DNA of 12,595 nt from JAFDWI01 sp964544305. Lineage in GTDB: Bacteria > Actinomycetota > Acidimicrobiia > Acidimicrobiales > Iamiaceae. Of this stretch, positions 1 through 8,154 are shown in pieces. A model generated the notes under the pieces. It was not told the DNA's origin and did no database searches. It saw only the letters and a program-made list of their open reading frames with translations. The stretch covers positions 1-12,595 of the forward strand of contig CAZJAZ010000060.1 of NCBI GenBank assembly GCA_964544305.1, written 5' to 3'. The first letter of the stretch is position 1. The number at the start of each line of letters is the position of its first letter. The position numbers and the translations under genes are program-made.

Positions 1-1889
1 GCACGCTCGGCCTCGAACAGGCGGCGGAATACACGGCCTTCACCCTTGGCGCCTGGCACAACTTCGGTGAGGTAGAACGCACCGATAATCATGTCCTGGG
101 TTGGGGTGACAAGCGGGCGTCCGTGCGCAGGCGACAACACGTTGTTCGCCGAGAGCATCAGCACCCGAGACTCGGCCTGGGCTTCGGCCGACAGCGGCAA
201 ATGCACCGCCATCTGGTCACCGTCAAAGTCGGCGTTGAACGCGGTGCACACGAGCGGGTGAATCTGAATGGCTTTGCCTTCAACGAGAACCGGCTCGAAC
301 GCCTGGATACCAAGACGGTGCAAGGTCGGGGCACGGTTCAACAACACCGGGTGTTCTTTGATGACCTCTTCGAGCACTTCCCACACCTGCGGGCGACGAC
401 GCTCAACCATGCGCTTCGCCGACTTGATGTTCGGAGAAACCTCGGTTTCTTGGAGCTTCTTCATCACGAACGGTTTGAAGAGTTCCAACGCCATCTGCTT
501 GGGCAGACCACACTGGTGCAGCTTGAGCGTTGGGCCACACACAATGACCGAACGACCCGAGTAGTCAACACGCTTACCGAGCAGGTTCTGACGGAAACGT
601 CCTTGCTTCCCCTTGAGCATGTCCGAAAGCGACTTGAGGGGACGGTTCCCCGGGCCGGTCACGGGACGGCCACGTCGACCATTGTCAAACAACGCGTCCA
701 CCGCTTCTTGGAGCATGCGCTTTTCGTTGTTCACGATGATCTCGGGGGCGCCAAGATCCAACAGACGCTTCAAACGGTTGTTGCGGTTGATCACCCGGCG
801 GTATAGGTCGTTCAAGTCAGACGTTGCAAAACGGCCACCGTCAAGTTGCACCATGGGGCGCAAGTCCGGCGGGATGACCGGCACCACGTCCAAAATCATC
901 GCTGACGGATCGTTCGTGCGACGGTTGTTCTCGTCACGCTGATTAAACGCAGCCAAAATCTTGAGCCGCTTGATTGCTTTCTGCTTGCGCTGCGCAGACA
1001 GCGGACGTCGACCATCCGACGCGTCCAACGCGGCACGCAATTTCACTTCTTCTTCATCAAAGTCGAGCAGGCCGATCAGCTCTTTGATCGCTGCGGCACC
1101 CATGCCACCGGTGAAGTAGTCGCCGTAGCGGTCAACGAGTTCGTGCCACAGGGCCTCGTCTTCCAAAATCTTGCGCGAGAACAGGGCTTTGAACTCGTCG
1201 AACGCACGCTGAACCGTGTCGAGTTCATCTTCGTAACGCTCACGAATCGACGCGACATCTTTTTCACCCTGGCGCTGCGTGGCTTTGATGTCGGCTTCTT
1301 TTGCGCCATCATTTTCGAGCGCTGCGATCTCATCTTCAAGCGCTTTGAAACGACGGTCGATTGCCAAGTCACGCTCGGATTCGATTGCGTCTTTTTCTTC
1401 ACGCATCTCGACTTCAAGGTTTGGCAAGTCTTCGTGCCGTTTGTCTTCGTCGACCGAAGTGACCAGGTTCGCCGCGAAATAGATGACCTTTTCAAGCTGT
1501 TTGGCTTTGAGCTCTTCACGCGGTTCGGTGCCCATCAACAGATAGGCAAGCCAGCTTCGTGTGCCCCGCAGATACCAGATGTGGACGGCGGGTGCAGCGA
1601 GTTCAATGTGACCCATGCGGTCGCGTCGAACCTTGGAGCGGGTGACTTCAACGCCGCATCGTTCACAGATGATGCCTTTGAAGCGCACGCGCTTGTACTT
1701 GCCGCAGTAGCACTCCCAGTCTTTGGTCGGACCAAAGATCTTTTCGCAAAACAGCCCGTCTTTTTCTGGGCGGAGCGTGCGATAGTTGATCGTCTCTGGT
1801 TTCTTGACCTCACCGTTTGACCAGGTGCGGATCGAGTCAGCGGTTGCGAGTCCGATCTTGAGTTTGTCGAAGTTATTGACATCAAGCAT
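1..1889 (-). CDS. rpoC: DNA-directed RNA polymerase subunit beta' (partial, 3' end outside window)
   Basis: This is the N-terminal 629 or so residues of the beta' subunit, about half the protein; the rest lies left of base 1. Beta' forms one pincer of RNA polymerase and carries the catalytic Mg2+. Translation from ATG at 1889 begins MLDVNNFDKLKIGLATADSI. Zinc site 1 is intact (Cys60, Cys62, Cys75, Cys78). A charged, coiled-coil-like stretch follows at roughly residues 125-230, as in Mycobacterium RpoC. The motif NLLGKRVDYSGRSV lies near residues 433-446. The absolutely conserved NADFDGDQM is at 552-560 (bases 210-236), with the three Mg-binding Asp at 554, 556 and 558. The start is supported by AAGGGA about 10 bases upstream. 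It follows rpoB by 36 bases and is surely cotranscribed with it. No frameshift or intein is seen. Confidence 0.97.
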   Translation of the reverse strand, partial: MLDVNNFDKLKIGLATADSIRTWSNGEVKKPETINYRTLRPEKDGLFCEKIFGPTKDWECYCGKYKRVRFKGIICERCGVEVTRSKVRRDRMGHIELAAPAVHIWYLRGTRSWLAYLLMGTEPREELKAKQLEKVIYFAANLVTSVDEDKRHEDLPNLEVEMREEKDAIESERDLAIDRRFKALEDEIAALENDGAKEADIKATQRQGEKDVASIRERYEDELDTVQRAFDEFKALFSRKILEDEALWHELVDRYGDYFTGGMGAAAIKELIGLLDFDEEEVKLRAALDASDGRRPLSAQRKQKAIKRLKILAAFNQRDENNRRTNDPSAMILDVVPVIPPDLRPMVQLDGGRFATSDLNDLYRRVINRNNRLKRLLDLGAPEIIVNNEKRMLQEAVDALFDNGRRGRPVTGPGNRPLKSLSDMLKGKQGRFRQNLLGKRVDYSGRSVIVCGPTLKLHQCGLPKQMALELFKPFVMKKLQETEVSPNIKSAKRMVERRRPQVWEVLEEVIKEHPVLLNRAPTLHRLGIQAFEPVLVEGKAIQIHPLVCTAFNADFDGDQMAVHLPLSAEAQAESRVLMLSANNVLSPAHGRPLVTPTQDMIIGAFYLTEVVPGAKGEGRVFRRLFEAER

Positions 1890-1925
1890 GTGGTGTAGTT
1901 CCCTTCACAGTTCTCATCGTCACGT

Positions 1926-4900
1926 TCACCGAGTTGCACCGCTACGGCGGCGATCATCGTCGTCTGAGCCTCGTTCGGGCCGTGAAATGTCGATGCCGAG
2001 TTCTTCGGCGGCGCGGTACACGTCGTCGTCTAGGTCACGCATTTCGATCTCTTCACCCGATTTGGCGAGCACCTCAACGTTGAGACACAGCGCCTGCATT
2101 TCCTTGATGAGCACTTTGAATGATTCTGGGATGCCCGGTTCGGGAATGTTGTCGCCCTTGACAATGGCTTCGTACACCTTGACTCGACCGAGCACGTCAT
2201 CGGACTTGATGGTGAGCAACTCTTGGAGGCAGTAGGCAGCGCCGTACGCTTCGAGCGCCCACACTTCCATCTCTCCGAAACGCTGACCACCGAACTGGGC
2301 CTTCCCACCAAGTGGCTGCTGGGTGATCATTGAGTACGGTCCAGTTGAACGGGCGTGAATCTTGTCGTCCACCAAGTGGTGGAGTTTCAAGATGTACATG
2401 TAACCAACCACGATCGGGTTGTCGTATTTTTCACCGGTACGACCATTGAACAATGTGGTCTTACCGTCGGATTGCATCAGTCGGCCACCGTCGCCGTACT
2501 CGGGGTACGGTGATTCAGGATGCAAGTGCTCGAAGATTTTTTGGATGGTCGGGTGCTTGCCCGCCATCGTTTCTTCGTCCCAGTAGGCACCGTCGAAGAC
2601 CGGGGTAGCGATCAGAGTTGACGGCGCGGTGTTGATTCGGGTCTTGTTCTCGGTGCCCCGCTTTGGCGCTTCGCCAACTTCGGGGTGTTTCGCGTCAATG
2701 GCGTTCCAACCCCAGCGAGCCGCGTAACCCAGATGCGATTCCATGACCTGGCCGACGTTCATACGTGAAGGCACACCAAGCGGGTTCAAAATCACGTCGA
2801 CGGGCGTACCATCAGCCATGAATGGCATATCTTCGATCGGCAGGATCTTCGAGATGACACCCTTGTTACCGTGTCGTCCAGCGAGTTTGTCACCGACAGA
2901 AATCTTGCGCTTCTGAGCGACATAGACCCGCACGAGTTGGTTCACACCGGGGGGAAGTTCGTGTTGATCGTCACGGGTGAAGACCTTGACGTCAATGATC
3001 TTGCCGGATTCACCGTGGGGCACCTTGAGTGATGTGTCACGCACTTCACGGGCCTTTTCACCGAAGATCGCCCGCAGCAAGCGCTCTTCTGGGGTGAGTT
3101 CGGTTTCACCTTTCGGCGTGACTTTTCCAACGAGCACGTCGCCGGTGTCGATCTCGGCACCGATGCGAATGATGCCTCGTTCGTCAAGATCAGCGAGGAT
3201 GTCTTCAGAAAGGTTCGGAATGTCTCGTGTGATTTCTTCGGGGCCGAGTTTGGTGTCACGGGCGTCGATTTCGTGCTCGTGAATGTGCACCGATGAAAGC
3301 ACATCGTCTTTGACGAGACGTTCCGAGAGGATGATCGCGTCTTCGTAGTTGTAACCCTCCCATGGCATGAAGGCCACGAGCAGGTTCTTCCCCAATGCAA
3401 GCTCACCGTTGTCCGTTGAGGGGCCATTTGCAAGGATGTCGCCTTTGCGCACCTTGTCGCCCTGGCGTACGACCGGACGTTGGTTGATGCAGGTGTCTTG
3501 GTTGGAACGTTCGTAACGCTGCAACTCATATTCGCGTCGGCCAGCTTTGGCGTATTCGACGGTCATTACGTCACCAGACAAACGGGTGACGACACCGTCA
3601 TCATCGGCGATGATCATCGCGTTGGCATCCCGTGCCGCGCGACTTTCGATACCCGTACCGATGTAGGGGGCCTCGGCGTAAAGCAACGGCACAGCTTGGC
3701 GCTGCATGTTTGCACCCATCAGGGCACGGTTTGCGTCATCGTGTTCAAGGAACGGAATGAGCGCGGTTGCCACAGAAATGATCTGGCGTGGCGAGACGTC
3801 CATCAACTGGACTTCGTCGGCAGGTACTTCAGACACGTCCGTTGAAGCGGCAAAGAACGACTCGCGTTCAAGTTGCAGCTTCAGGTCAGCAAGGTTTGCC
3901 GCTTGTGGCGAACGACGCACCAACACGGCGTCACGAATGAACTTGCCTTTGTCATCGGTCGGGGCGTTCGCCTGGGCGACGACGTACTCTTCTTCTTCGT
4001 CTGCGGCGAGATAGCGGATCTCGTCGGTCACCCGGCCGTTTTCAACAACCCGATACGGTGACTCAATGAAACCGAACTGGTTGACGCGGGCATACGTTGC
4101 CAAGCCACCGATGAGACCAATGTTCGGGCCTTCAGGCGTTTCGATCGGGCACATGCGGCCGTAGTGACTGAAGTGCACGTCACGAACTTCGAAGCCGGCA
4201 CGTTCACGAGACAAACCACCCGGGCCAAGCGCGTTGAGGCGGCGGCGGTGGGTCAAACCTGACAGCGGGTTGACCTGGTCCATGAACTGGGACAACTGGC
4301 TGGTTCCGAAGAACTCTTTGATTGCGGCAACCACAGGCCGGATGTTGATCAGGCTTTGCGGGGTGATTGCTTCAACATCTTGGGTGGTCATGCGTTCACG
4401 CACAACACGTTCCATGCGGCTCAGTCCGATACGAACCTGATTCTGGATCAGTTCACCAACCGAACGGATGCGACGGTTCGCGAAATGGTCCTGGTCATCA
4501 AGGCGGTAACCGGGTTCAGCGTTGACCAAGTGGAGCATGTAGGTGGCTGTGGCGAGCACTTCACAGCGGCTGAGCACCGGCTGGTCTTCGTCGGGACGAT
4601 CAAGGTCGAGCATGGGGAACAACTGGGCAAGGCGGTCAAGTTCGTGACCGATCTTGCGGTTGAGTTTGTAACGGCCAACTCGAGAAAGGTCGTAGCGGCG
4701 GTTCTCGAAGAATGCCGTGCGGAAGTAGTTGCGTGACGATTCTGCGGTGGGCGGTTCGCCGGGGCGTACTCGCTTGTAAATCTCGATCAGCGCTTCTTCT
4801 TGAGTGGGCGCAATGTCTTTGTCTTTTTCCCATTGGCCTTCGAGAAAATCAAAGTGACGGACAAACGCGTCCAAAAAGCCGGGGCAGTTTTCTTCGTCGT

Positions 4901-5531
4901 AGCCAAGGGCACGAAGCAGCAAGAAGAGGCTCAGGCGACGCTTGCGAGCGACGCGCACACCAGCGGTGATGTCTTTCCCGGGTTTTTGTTCGACGTCAAA
5001 TTCAATCCATTCACCTCGATATGGGTGGATTGTCCCAGTGACGAGCTGATGCTTGGACAGGTTGCGAAGACGGAATCGTTCACCTGGTTGGAAAATCACA
5101 CCAGGCGAGCGCACGAGCTGAGACACCACAACTCGCTCGGTGCCGTTAATGATGAACGTGCCACGTTCGGTCATCATGGGGAAGTCACCCATGAACACGG
5201 TTTGCGACTTAATTTCGCCCGTTTGCTTGTTTTGGAACTCGGCGCGCACGAAGATCGGTGCGGCGTACGTCATGTCTTTTTCTTTGCATTCCGCAACCGA
5301 GAATTTTGGCGGCGGACGCAGGTCTTCATCGTCTGGGTCGAAGCTGAGGTGCAGTTCGAGTGTTTCGGTGAAATCCCGGATCGGAGAGATATCAGCGAAC
5401 GTGTTCGCGATCCCGGTGTGGACAAACCATTCGAACGATTCGCGTTGAATGGCGATCAGATCGGGAATGTCGAGAACCTCTTCGAGGTTTCCGAACGAAT
5501 AGCGGTCCCTGATTGGCAGACGAGACGTCAA
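1926..5531 (-). CDS. rpoB: DNA-directed RNA polymerase subunit beta
   Basis: Complete beta subunit, 1201 residues, close to the usual actinobacterial length. It forms the second pincer of RNA polymerase and part of the active centre. The start codon is TTG (5531-5529), chosen because GAGGAG sits six bases upstream and the product opens with the typical MTSRLPIRDRYSFGNLEE. Visible motifs include QLVRSPGVIF near residue 140, the rifampicin region (about 409-435), PIETPEGPNIGLIG just after it, GYNYEDAIILSERL with Glu730-Asp731, GDKLAGRHGNKG with Lys882 and Lys890 (equivalents of the E. coli active-site lysines), and the C-terminal LIKEMQALCLNVEVL. In the rifampicin region the Ser531 equivalent (E. 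coli numbering) is Asn433 and the Asn518 equivalent is Val420. The gene is intact and has no intein. It is separated from rplL by a three-gene insert and followed by rpoC. Confidence 0.98.
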   Translation of the reverse strand: MTSRLPIRDRYSFGNLEEVLDIPDLIAIQRESFEWFVHTGIANTFADISPIRDFTETLELHLSFDPDDEDLRPPPKFSVAECKEKDMTYAAPIFVRAEFQNKQTGEIKSQTVFMGDFPMMTERGTFIINGTERVVVSQLVRSPGVIFQPGERFRLRNLSKHQLVTGTIHPYRGEWIEFDVEQKPGKDITAGVRVARKRRLSLFLLLRALGYDEENCPGFLDAFVRHFDFLEGQWEKDKDIAPTQEEALIEIYKRVRPGEPPTAESSRNYFRTAFFENRRYDLSRVGRYKLNRKIGHELDRLAQLFPMLDLDRPDEDQPVLSRCEVLATATYMLHLVNAEPGYRLDDQDHFANRRIRSVGELIQNQVRIGLSRMERVVRERMTTQDVEAITPQSLINIRPVVAAIKEFFGTSQLSQFMDQVNPLSGLTHRRRLNALGPGGLSRERAGFEVRDVHFSHYGRMCPIETPEGPNIGLIGGLATYARVNQFGFIESPYRVVENGRVTDEIRYLAADEEEEYVVAQANAPTDDKGKFIRDAVLVRRSPQAANLADLKLQLERESFFAASTDVSEVPADEVQLMDVSPRQIISVATALIPFLEHDDANRALMGANMQRQAVPLLYAEAPYIGTGIESRAARDANAMIIADDDGVVTRLSGDVMTVEYAKAGRREYELQRYERSNQDTCINQRPVVRQGDKVRKGDILANGPSTDNGELALGKNLLVAFMPWEGYNYEDAIILSERLVKDDVLSSVHIHEHEIDARDTKLGPEEITRDIPNLSEDILADLDERGIIRIGAEIDTGDVLVGKVTPKGETELTPEERLLRAIFGEKAREVRDTSLKVPHGESGKIIDVKVFTRDDQHELPPGVNQLVRVYVAQKRKISVGDKLAGRHGNKGVISKILPIEDMPFMADGTPVDVILNPLGVPSRMNVGQVMESHLGYAARWGWNAIDAKHPEVGEAPKRGTENKTRINTAPSTLIATPVFDGAYWDEETMAGKHPTIQKIFEHLHPESPYPEYGDGGRLMQSDGKTTLFNGRTGEKYDNPIVVGYMYILKLHHLVDDKIHARSTGPYSMITQQPLGGKAQFGGQRFGEMEVWALEAYGAAYCLQELLTIKSDDVLGRVKVYEAIVKGDNIPEPGIPESFKVLIKEMQALCLNVEVLAKSGEEIEMRDLDDDVYRAAEELGIDISRPERGSDDDDRRRSGATR

Positions 5532-5537
5532 CGTAAG

Positions 5538-5543
5538 CTCCTC
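5538..5543 (-). promoter_or_regulatory. Ribosome binding site of rpoB (decides a TTG start)
   Basis: GAGGAG on the minus strand lies six bases before TTG. No ATG or GTG in this frame is equally well placed, and the protein that follows begins exactly as other actinobacterial RpoB proteins do. This supports TTG as the true start codon. Confidence 0.75.
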
Positions 5544-5634
5544 GGCTTGGTGTACACACGCGTGGGTTGGCGACGTGACAGCGCGTCGTTCTATCCGGAG
5601 ATAGCGGGGGGAGACACAGCCATCGCCGCGTTCA

Positions 5635-5664
5635 AGGCTAGAACGCGCGTCAATCCAGGAACAA
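5635..5664 (-). promoter_or_regulatory. Weak candidate promoter for rpoBC
   Basis: On the minus strand TTGTTC (5664-5659) is followed after 18 bases by TAGCCT (5640-5635), which fits the loose TAnnnT -10 pattern of actinobacteria. The -10 falls in the loop of the 5627-5647 inverted repeat, which could make it a regulated site. The match is poor and this is inference only. Confidence 0.15.
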
Positions 5665-5797
5665 CTCAGGTTTCCGAGCGTCCTGGTACGGGGGATCAGC
5701 CACTACTCCCCGAGTACTTCAACCTTCATGGTACGCGAGTCGCCTCGCGCAAACAAATGCGCACTACCGACACCTGGCGCATTATGGGCGATGGGAA

Positions 5798-6562
5798 TCA
5801 GGTCGCCCACGCGGGTTTGGTCGTTGTCAACTGTACCTGTATGGATACGTTGATGACGGTCACGTTCCCAGAAGTGACCACTGCCTGTTGATAGTCAGGC
5901 ACGGGCGCTGGATAGCCAACACCCGGGGTGCTGTGCGCGTAATTCCAGTCTATCCAACCAAGCGGGCTGCCCGTGGGCACCCCATCTTCACCCAATTGTT
6001 GGAAAGGCTGCTGAATATCAGCGTAGTAGGTGCCTGGCGCCACGTTGGTGAAGGTGTAGGAAATCAGTGAATCATTTGCATTGATATGAGTTCCCACCGA
6101 TGAAATGAGCGTGGATGTGCGATCGGCCGCTGCGTACAGGGAGACATTCTCGTCCCCTGTCGTTGGCACTCGAAGCGGAGACTTTGCCGGATTCGTCAAC
6201 CCGTCCATCATTTGGATGTTGACCTGAACTGAACCGGGAGCCGGGGGAAGCGTCGTTACCGAAGCGGCGGCCGCCACACTGGGTAAAGCCACGACAGCAA
6301 CCGCTGCAGCCGCGGCCGCACCACCGGCCTGCAGCACCCTGCGGCGGGACCAAGCGGGCGATTCAACAAGGCCGAGTTCGATCAAACCTGCCATCGCTGG
6401 TTCAAGATCGGCAGGAATCGACTGAGCACCTTCAAGCGCGGCCCGAAACGCCTCAACCTGCTCGCCGACCAGATTAAAAACCTGTGGTTTGGAGGGATCC
6501 AGAATCAGCATCCCCCTATCAACACTCTCAATTTCCAAGCCAGCTTTTACTGAAAATGACAC
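5798..6562 (-). CDS. PqqD-like domain protein with internal twin-arginine signal and beta-sandwich-like exported domain
   Basis: A 254-residue protein of unknown function, starting at GTG (6562) with GGAAGGA about 11 bases upstream. Residues 1-68 resemble the PqqD-like winged-helix fold: a short beta hairpin (DRGMLILDP), then FNLVGEQVEAF, then a final helix ending LIELGLVE. A twin-arginine signal follows inside the chain: SRRRVLQAGG at 72-81, a long Ala/Val hydrophobic stretch (82-100), and a possible AxA cleavage site near residue 100. Residues about 105-254 are Thr/Val/Ser-rich with the segment YTFTNVAPGTYYADI, which resembles prealbumin-like or Cna-B-like beta sandwiches. If the signal works, the PqqD-like part would stay in the cytoplasm and the rest would be exported. 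The gene is divergent from the CoA-transferase gene and upstream of rpoB on the same strand. No radical SAM enzyme is adjacent. Domain assignments are by eye. Confidence 0.8.
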   Translation of the reverse strand: MSFSVKAGLEIESVDRGMLILDPSKPQVFNLVGEQVEAFRAALEGAQSIPADLEPAMAGLIELGLVESPAWSRRRVLQAGGAAAAAAVAVVALPSVAAAASVTTLPPAPGSVQVNIQMMDGLTNPAKSPLRVPTTGDENVSLYAAADRTSTLISSVGTHINANDSLISYTFTNVAPGTYYADIQQPFQQLGEDGVPTGSPLGWIDWNYAHSTPGVGYPAPVPDYQQAVVTSGNVTVINVSIQVQLTTTKPAWAT

Positions 6563-6717
6563 TTGGTTCGGGTCCTTCCCTCAAGAAACAGTACGGACGA
6601 TGACACTACAACACTTTTGCTTAACAAGACGGTTCATCCTTCCACGGATGCCCTTCATGTGGGCTGAGTTGCCCTTGCCCGAAACTTCAACCCGAGAGAT
6701 GCAAGACTCAAACGGGT
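6563..6717. promoter_or_regulatory. Divergent intergenic region
   Basis: This 155-base gap separates the starts of two divergent genes (PqqD-like/Tat protein on minus, CoA-transferase on plus), so it should hold at least one promoter for each. I see only weak -35/-10 matches and no clear operator repeat. The small open frames crossing it have no family resemblance. Confidence 0.4.
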
Positions 6718-8034
6718 ATGCAAAAAGAACGCCTGTCATCTCCGCACCAGGCCGTGGAACAAATCGCACCAACCGACACGCTCGGCCTTCCCCTTGGCAC
6801 CGGCCAGCCGGTGCGCTTTATCGAGGCGCTCGGGGCCCGTACCGACTGGGTTGATCTCAAGATCTATGCCGCGCTGCTTACCGTGCCAAGCGACGTGTTC
6901 ACCCATCCAAACGTGCACTATCTCTCAGGATTTTTTGGCCCAATGGAACGCATCTTGCGTGACCAAGGCGCCAACATCGGTTTCGTACCCGCCGATTTTC
7001 GCCGTTACATCCGGCTCTACGCGGAACAAGCGCCACGGGTCATGGCCACTGCCGCCGCGCCACCCAACGGCGATGGTTGGTGCAGCCTGTCGCTGCACGC
7101 GGGCGCGAGCGTAGACGAACTCGTTGCCGCCGGTCGTGACCCGAACCGAGTCTTGATCGTCGAGACCAGCCCGCACTTTCCATGCACGTTCGGCTTTGCT
7201 AACGAGCGCAATGCGCTGCACATCGATGACATTGACGTGCTCATCGAAGCGGACGGGTCGCCCACGGCCATTGATGACCCGTTGCCAACCGACATCGATA
7301 AGGCCATCGCCGGATTCGTACAGACCCTCATTCCAGACGGTGCCACCTTGCAAACCGGCATAGGTGCCGTGCCTTCAATGGTTGCCTCATTACTTGCTCA
7401 GGGAACCGGTGGAGACTACGGCATTCACTCAGAAATGTTCACCACCGGCCTCATGCACCTACACAAGGCGGGCAAAGTTACGAATATGAAAGGCACCTAC
7501 GATGGCGTGTCAATCGCCACCTTTGCGCTTGGCACTCGCGATCTCTACGAGTGGCTCAACAATAACGGTGACGTTGCATTCTTACCCGTCGAACTCGTGA
7601 ACTCACCCGAAGCAGTGTCAAAGAACCGCAAAAGCGTCACCATCAATGGTGCGATGTCGATCGATATTGCCGGCCAGGTCATCGCCGACACGATTGACGG
7701 CAAGCAGTACTCGGGTATTGGCGGCCACGAAGACTTCGTGTCGGCGAGCGCGTTGAGCCTTGACTCTCGGTCAATCATTTGCATGCCCTCAACAGTGACC
7801 GTGAATGGTGAATGCCGCTCACGCATCGTGCCATGGCATCCAGCAGGCACAATCATCACCACGCCACGGCATCAGATCGACGTTGTTGTCACCGAACATG
7901 GTATTGCCGAGTTACAAGGTCGCACCGTGCATCAACGCGGTATGGAGCTCGCCGAAATCGCGCACCCCGATTTTCGTGACGAGTTACGTGCCGCAGCGAA
8001 GCGAACTTCGGGCGGGGCATCTCCGATCCCCTGA
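6718..8034 (+). CDS. Acetyl-CoA hydrolase / CoA-transferase family protein (4-hydroxybutyrate CoA-transferase-like)
   Basis: A 438-residue protein of the acetyl-CoA hydrolase/transferase family (class I CoA-transferase fold), cytoplasmic. These enzymes pass CoA between acyl groups through a glutamyl-CoA intermediate. Evidence is the full-length match by eye: TLQTGIGAVPSMVASLL near 211-227, then GIHSEMFTTGLM where Glu239 is at the place of the catalytic Glu (Glu238 in Clostridium aminobutyricum 4-hydroxybutyrate CoA-transferase), GIGGHEDFV (variant of the family GIGGQxDFV motif) and the C-terminal VVTEHGIAELQGRTVHQR. The ATG at 6718 fits the family N-terminus, although no strong Shine-Dalgarno site precedes it. 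The acyl substrate (acetate, propionate, butyrate, 4-hydroxybutyrate or succinate) cannot be told from sequence, and no neighbouring gene of that metabolism is present. Confidence 0.88.
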   Translation: MQKERLSSPHQAVEQIAPTDTLGLPLGTGQPVRFIEALGARTDWVDLKIYAALLTVPSDVFTHPNVHYLSGFFGPMERILRDQGANIGFVPADFRRYIRLYAEQAPRVMATAAAPPNGDGWCSLSLHAGASVDELVAAGRDPNRVLIVETSPHFPCTFGFANERNALHIDDIDVLIEADGSPTAIDDPLPTDIDKAIAGFVQTLIPDGATLQTGIGAVPSMVASLLAQGTGGDYGIHSEMFTTGLMHLHKAGKVTNMKGTYDGVSIATFALGTRDLYEWLNNNGDVAFLPVELVNSPEAVSKNRKSVTINGAMSIDIAGQVIADTIDGKQYSGIGGHEDFVSASALSLDSRSIICMPSTVTVNGECRSRIVPWHPAGTIITTPRHQIDVVVTEHGIAELQGRTVHQRGMELAEIAHPDFRDELRAAAKRTSGGASPIP

Positions 8035-8143
8035 GAACGGGGGGCCGACCTTGTCGCGTTACGGGATGTCTCATCATCACCTCGTCGCAATCTCACAGTC
8101 TCGAGTCGGTTTATTACGCTGTCGGACACCCCGCGATCAACCT

Positions 8144-8149
8144 AGGTGA
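8144..8149 (+). promoter_or_regulatory. Ribosome binding site that decides the acetyltransferase start
   Basis: AGGTGA lies five bases before ATG at 8155. An in-frame GTG at 8146 overlaps this site and has no site of its own, so ATG 8155 is preferred over the longer GTG frame. Confidence 0.6.
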
Positions 8150-8154
8150 CCCTC

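Larger units (their letters stand above)
5532..5797 (-). promoter_or_regulatory. rpoB leader / intergenic region with three inverted repeats
   Basis: This 266-base gap lies between the stop of the PqqD-like gene and rpoB. No convincing gene was found in it. Three hairpin-capable repeats are visible: CGCGAG/CTCGCG around a four-base loop at 5734-5749; a GTAC-closed stem with a five-base GGGGA/TCCCC inner helix at 5686-5717; and a perfect seven-base CGCGTTC/GAACGCG at 5627-5647. None is followed by a T-run on the minus strand, so they do not look like simple intrinsic terminators. Because the rplL terminator and opposite-strand genes lie upstream, a promoter for rpoBC is expected here. The best match I see (TTGTTC, 18 bases, TAGCCT; 5635-5664) is weak. 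Confidence 0.4.

Noticed and set aside
123..1820. Several open frames on both strands inside the rpoC region
   Set aside because: The continuous minus-strand rpoC frame from 1889 through base 1 contains zinc site 1 and NADFDGDQM, so the others are shadows.
4233..4235. Asn433 as a sequencing error or as acquired resistance
   Set aside because: The codon is a clean AAC in an otherwise intact gene, and a Ser-to-Asn clade character is at least as likely; nothing in the window indicates recent selection.
4800..5891. A 363-codon open frame on the plus strand over the 5' part of rpoB
   Set aside because: Antisense to rpoB with no family resemblance; a by-product of codon bias. It also runs across the rpoB leader without any start signal.
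6581..6772. A 63-codon minus-strand frame across the divergent gap
   Set aside because: It overlaps the CoA-transferase start, has no convincing ribosome site and resembles no known family.
8028..8044. Short CCCC/GGGG repeat at the CoA-transferase stop as a terminator
   Set aside because: Only four to five pairs with no T-run, so too weak to call. Read-through into the acetyltransferase gene is possible.
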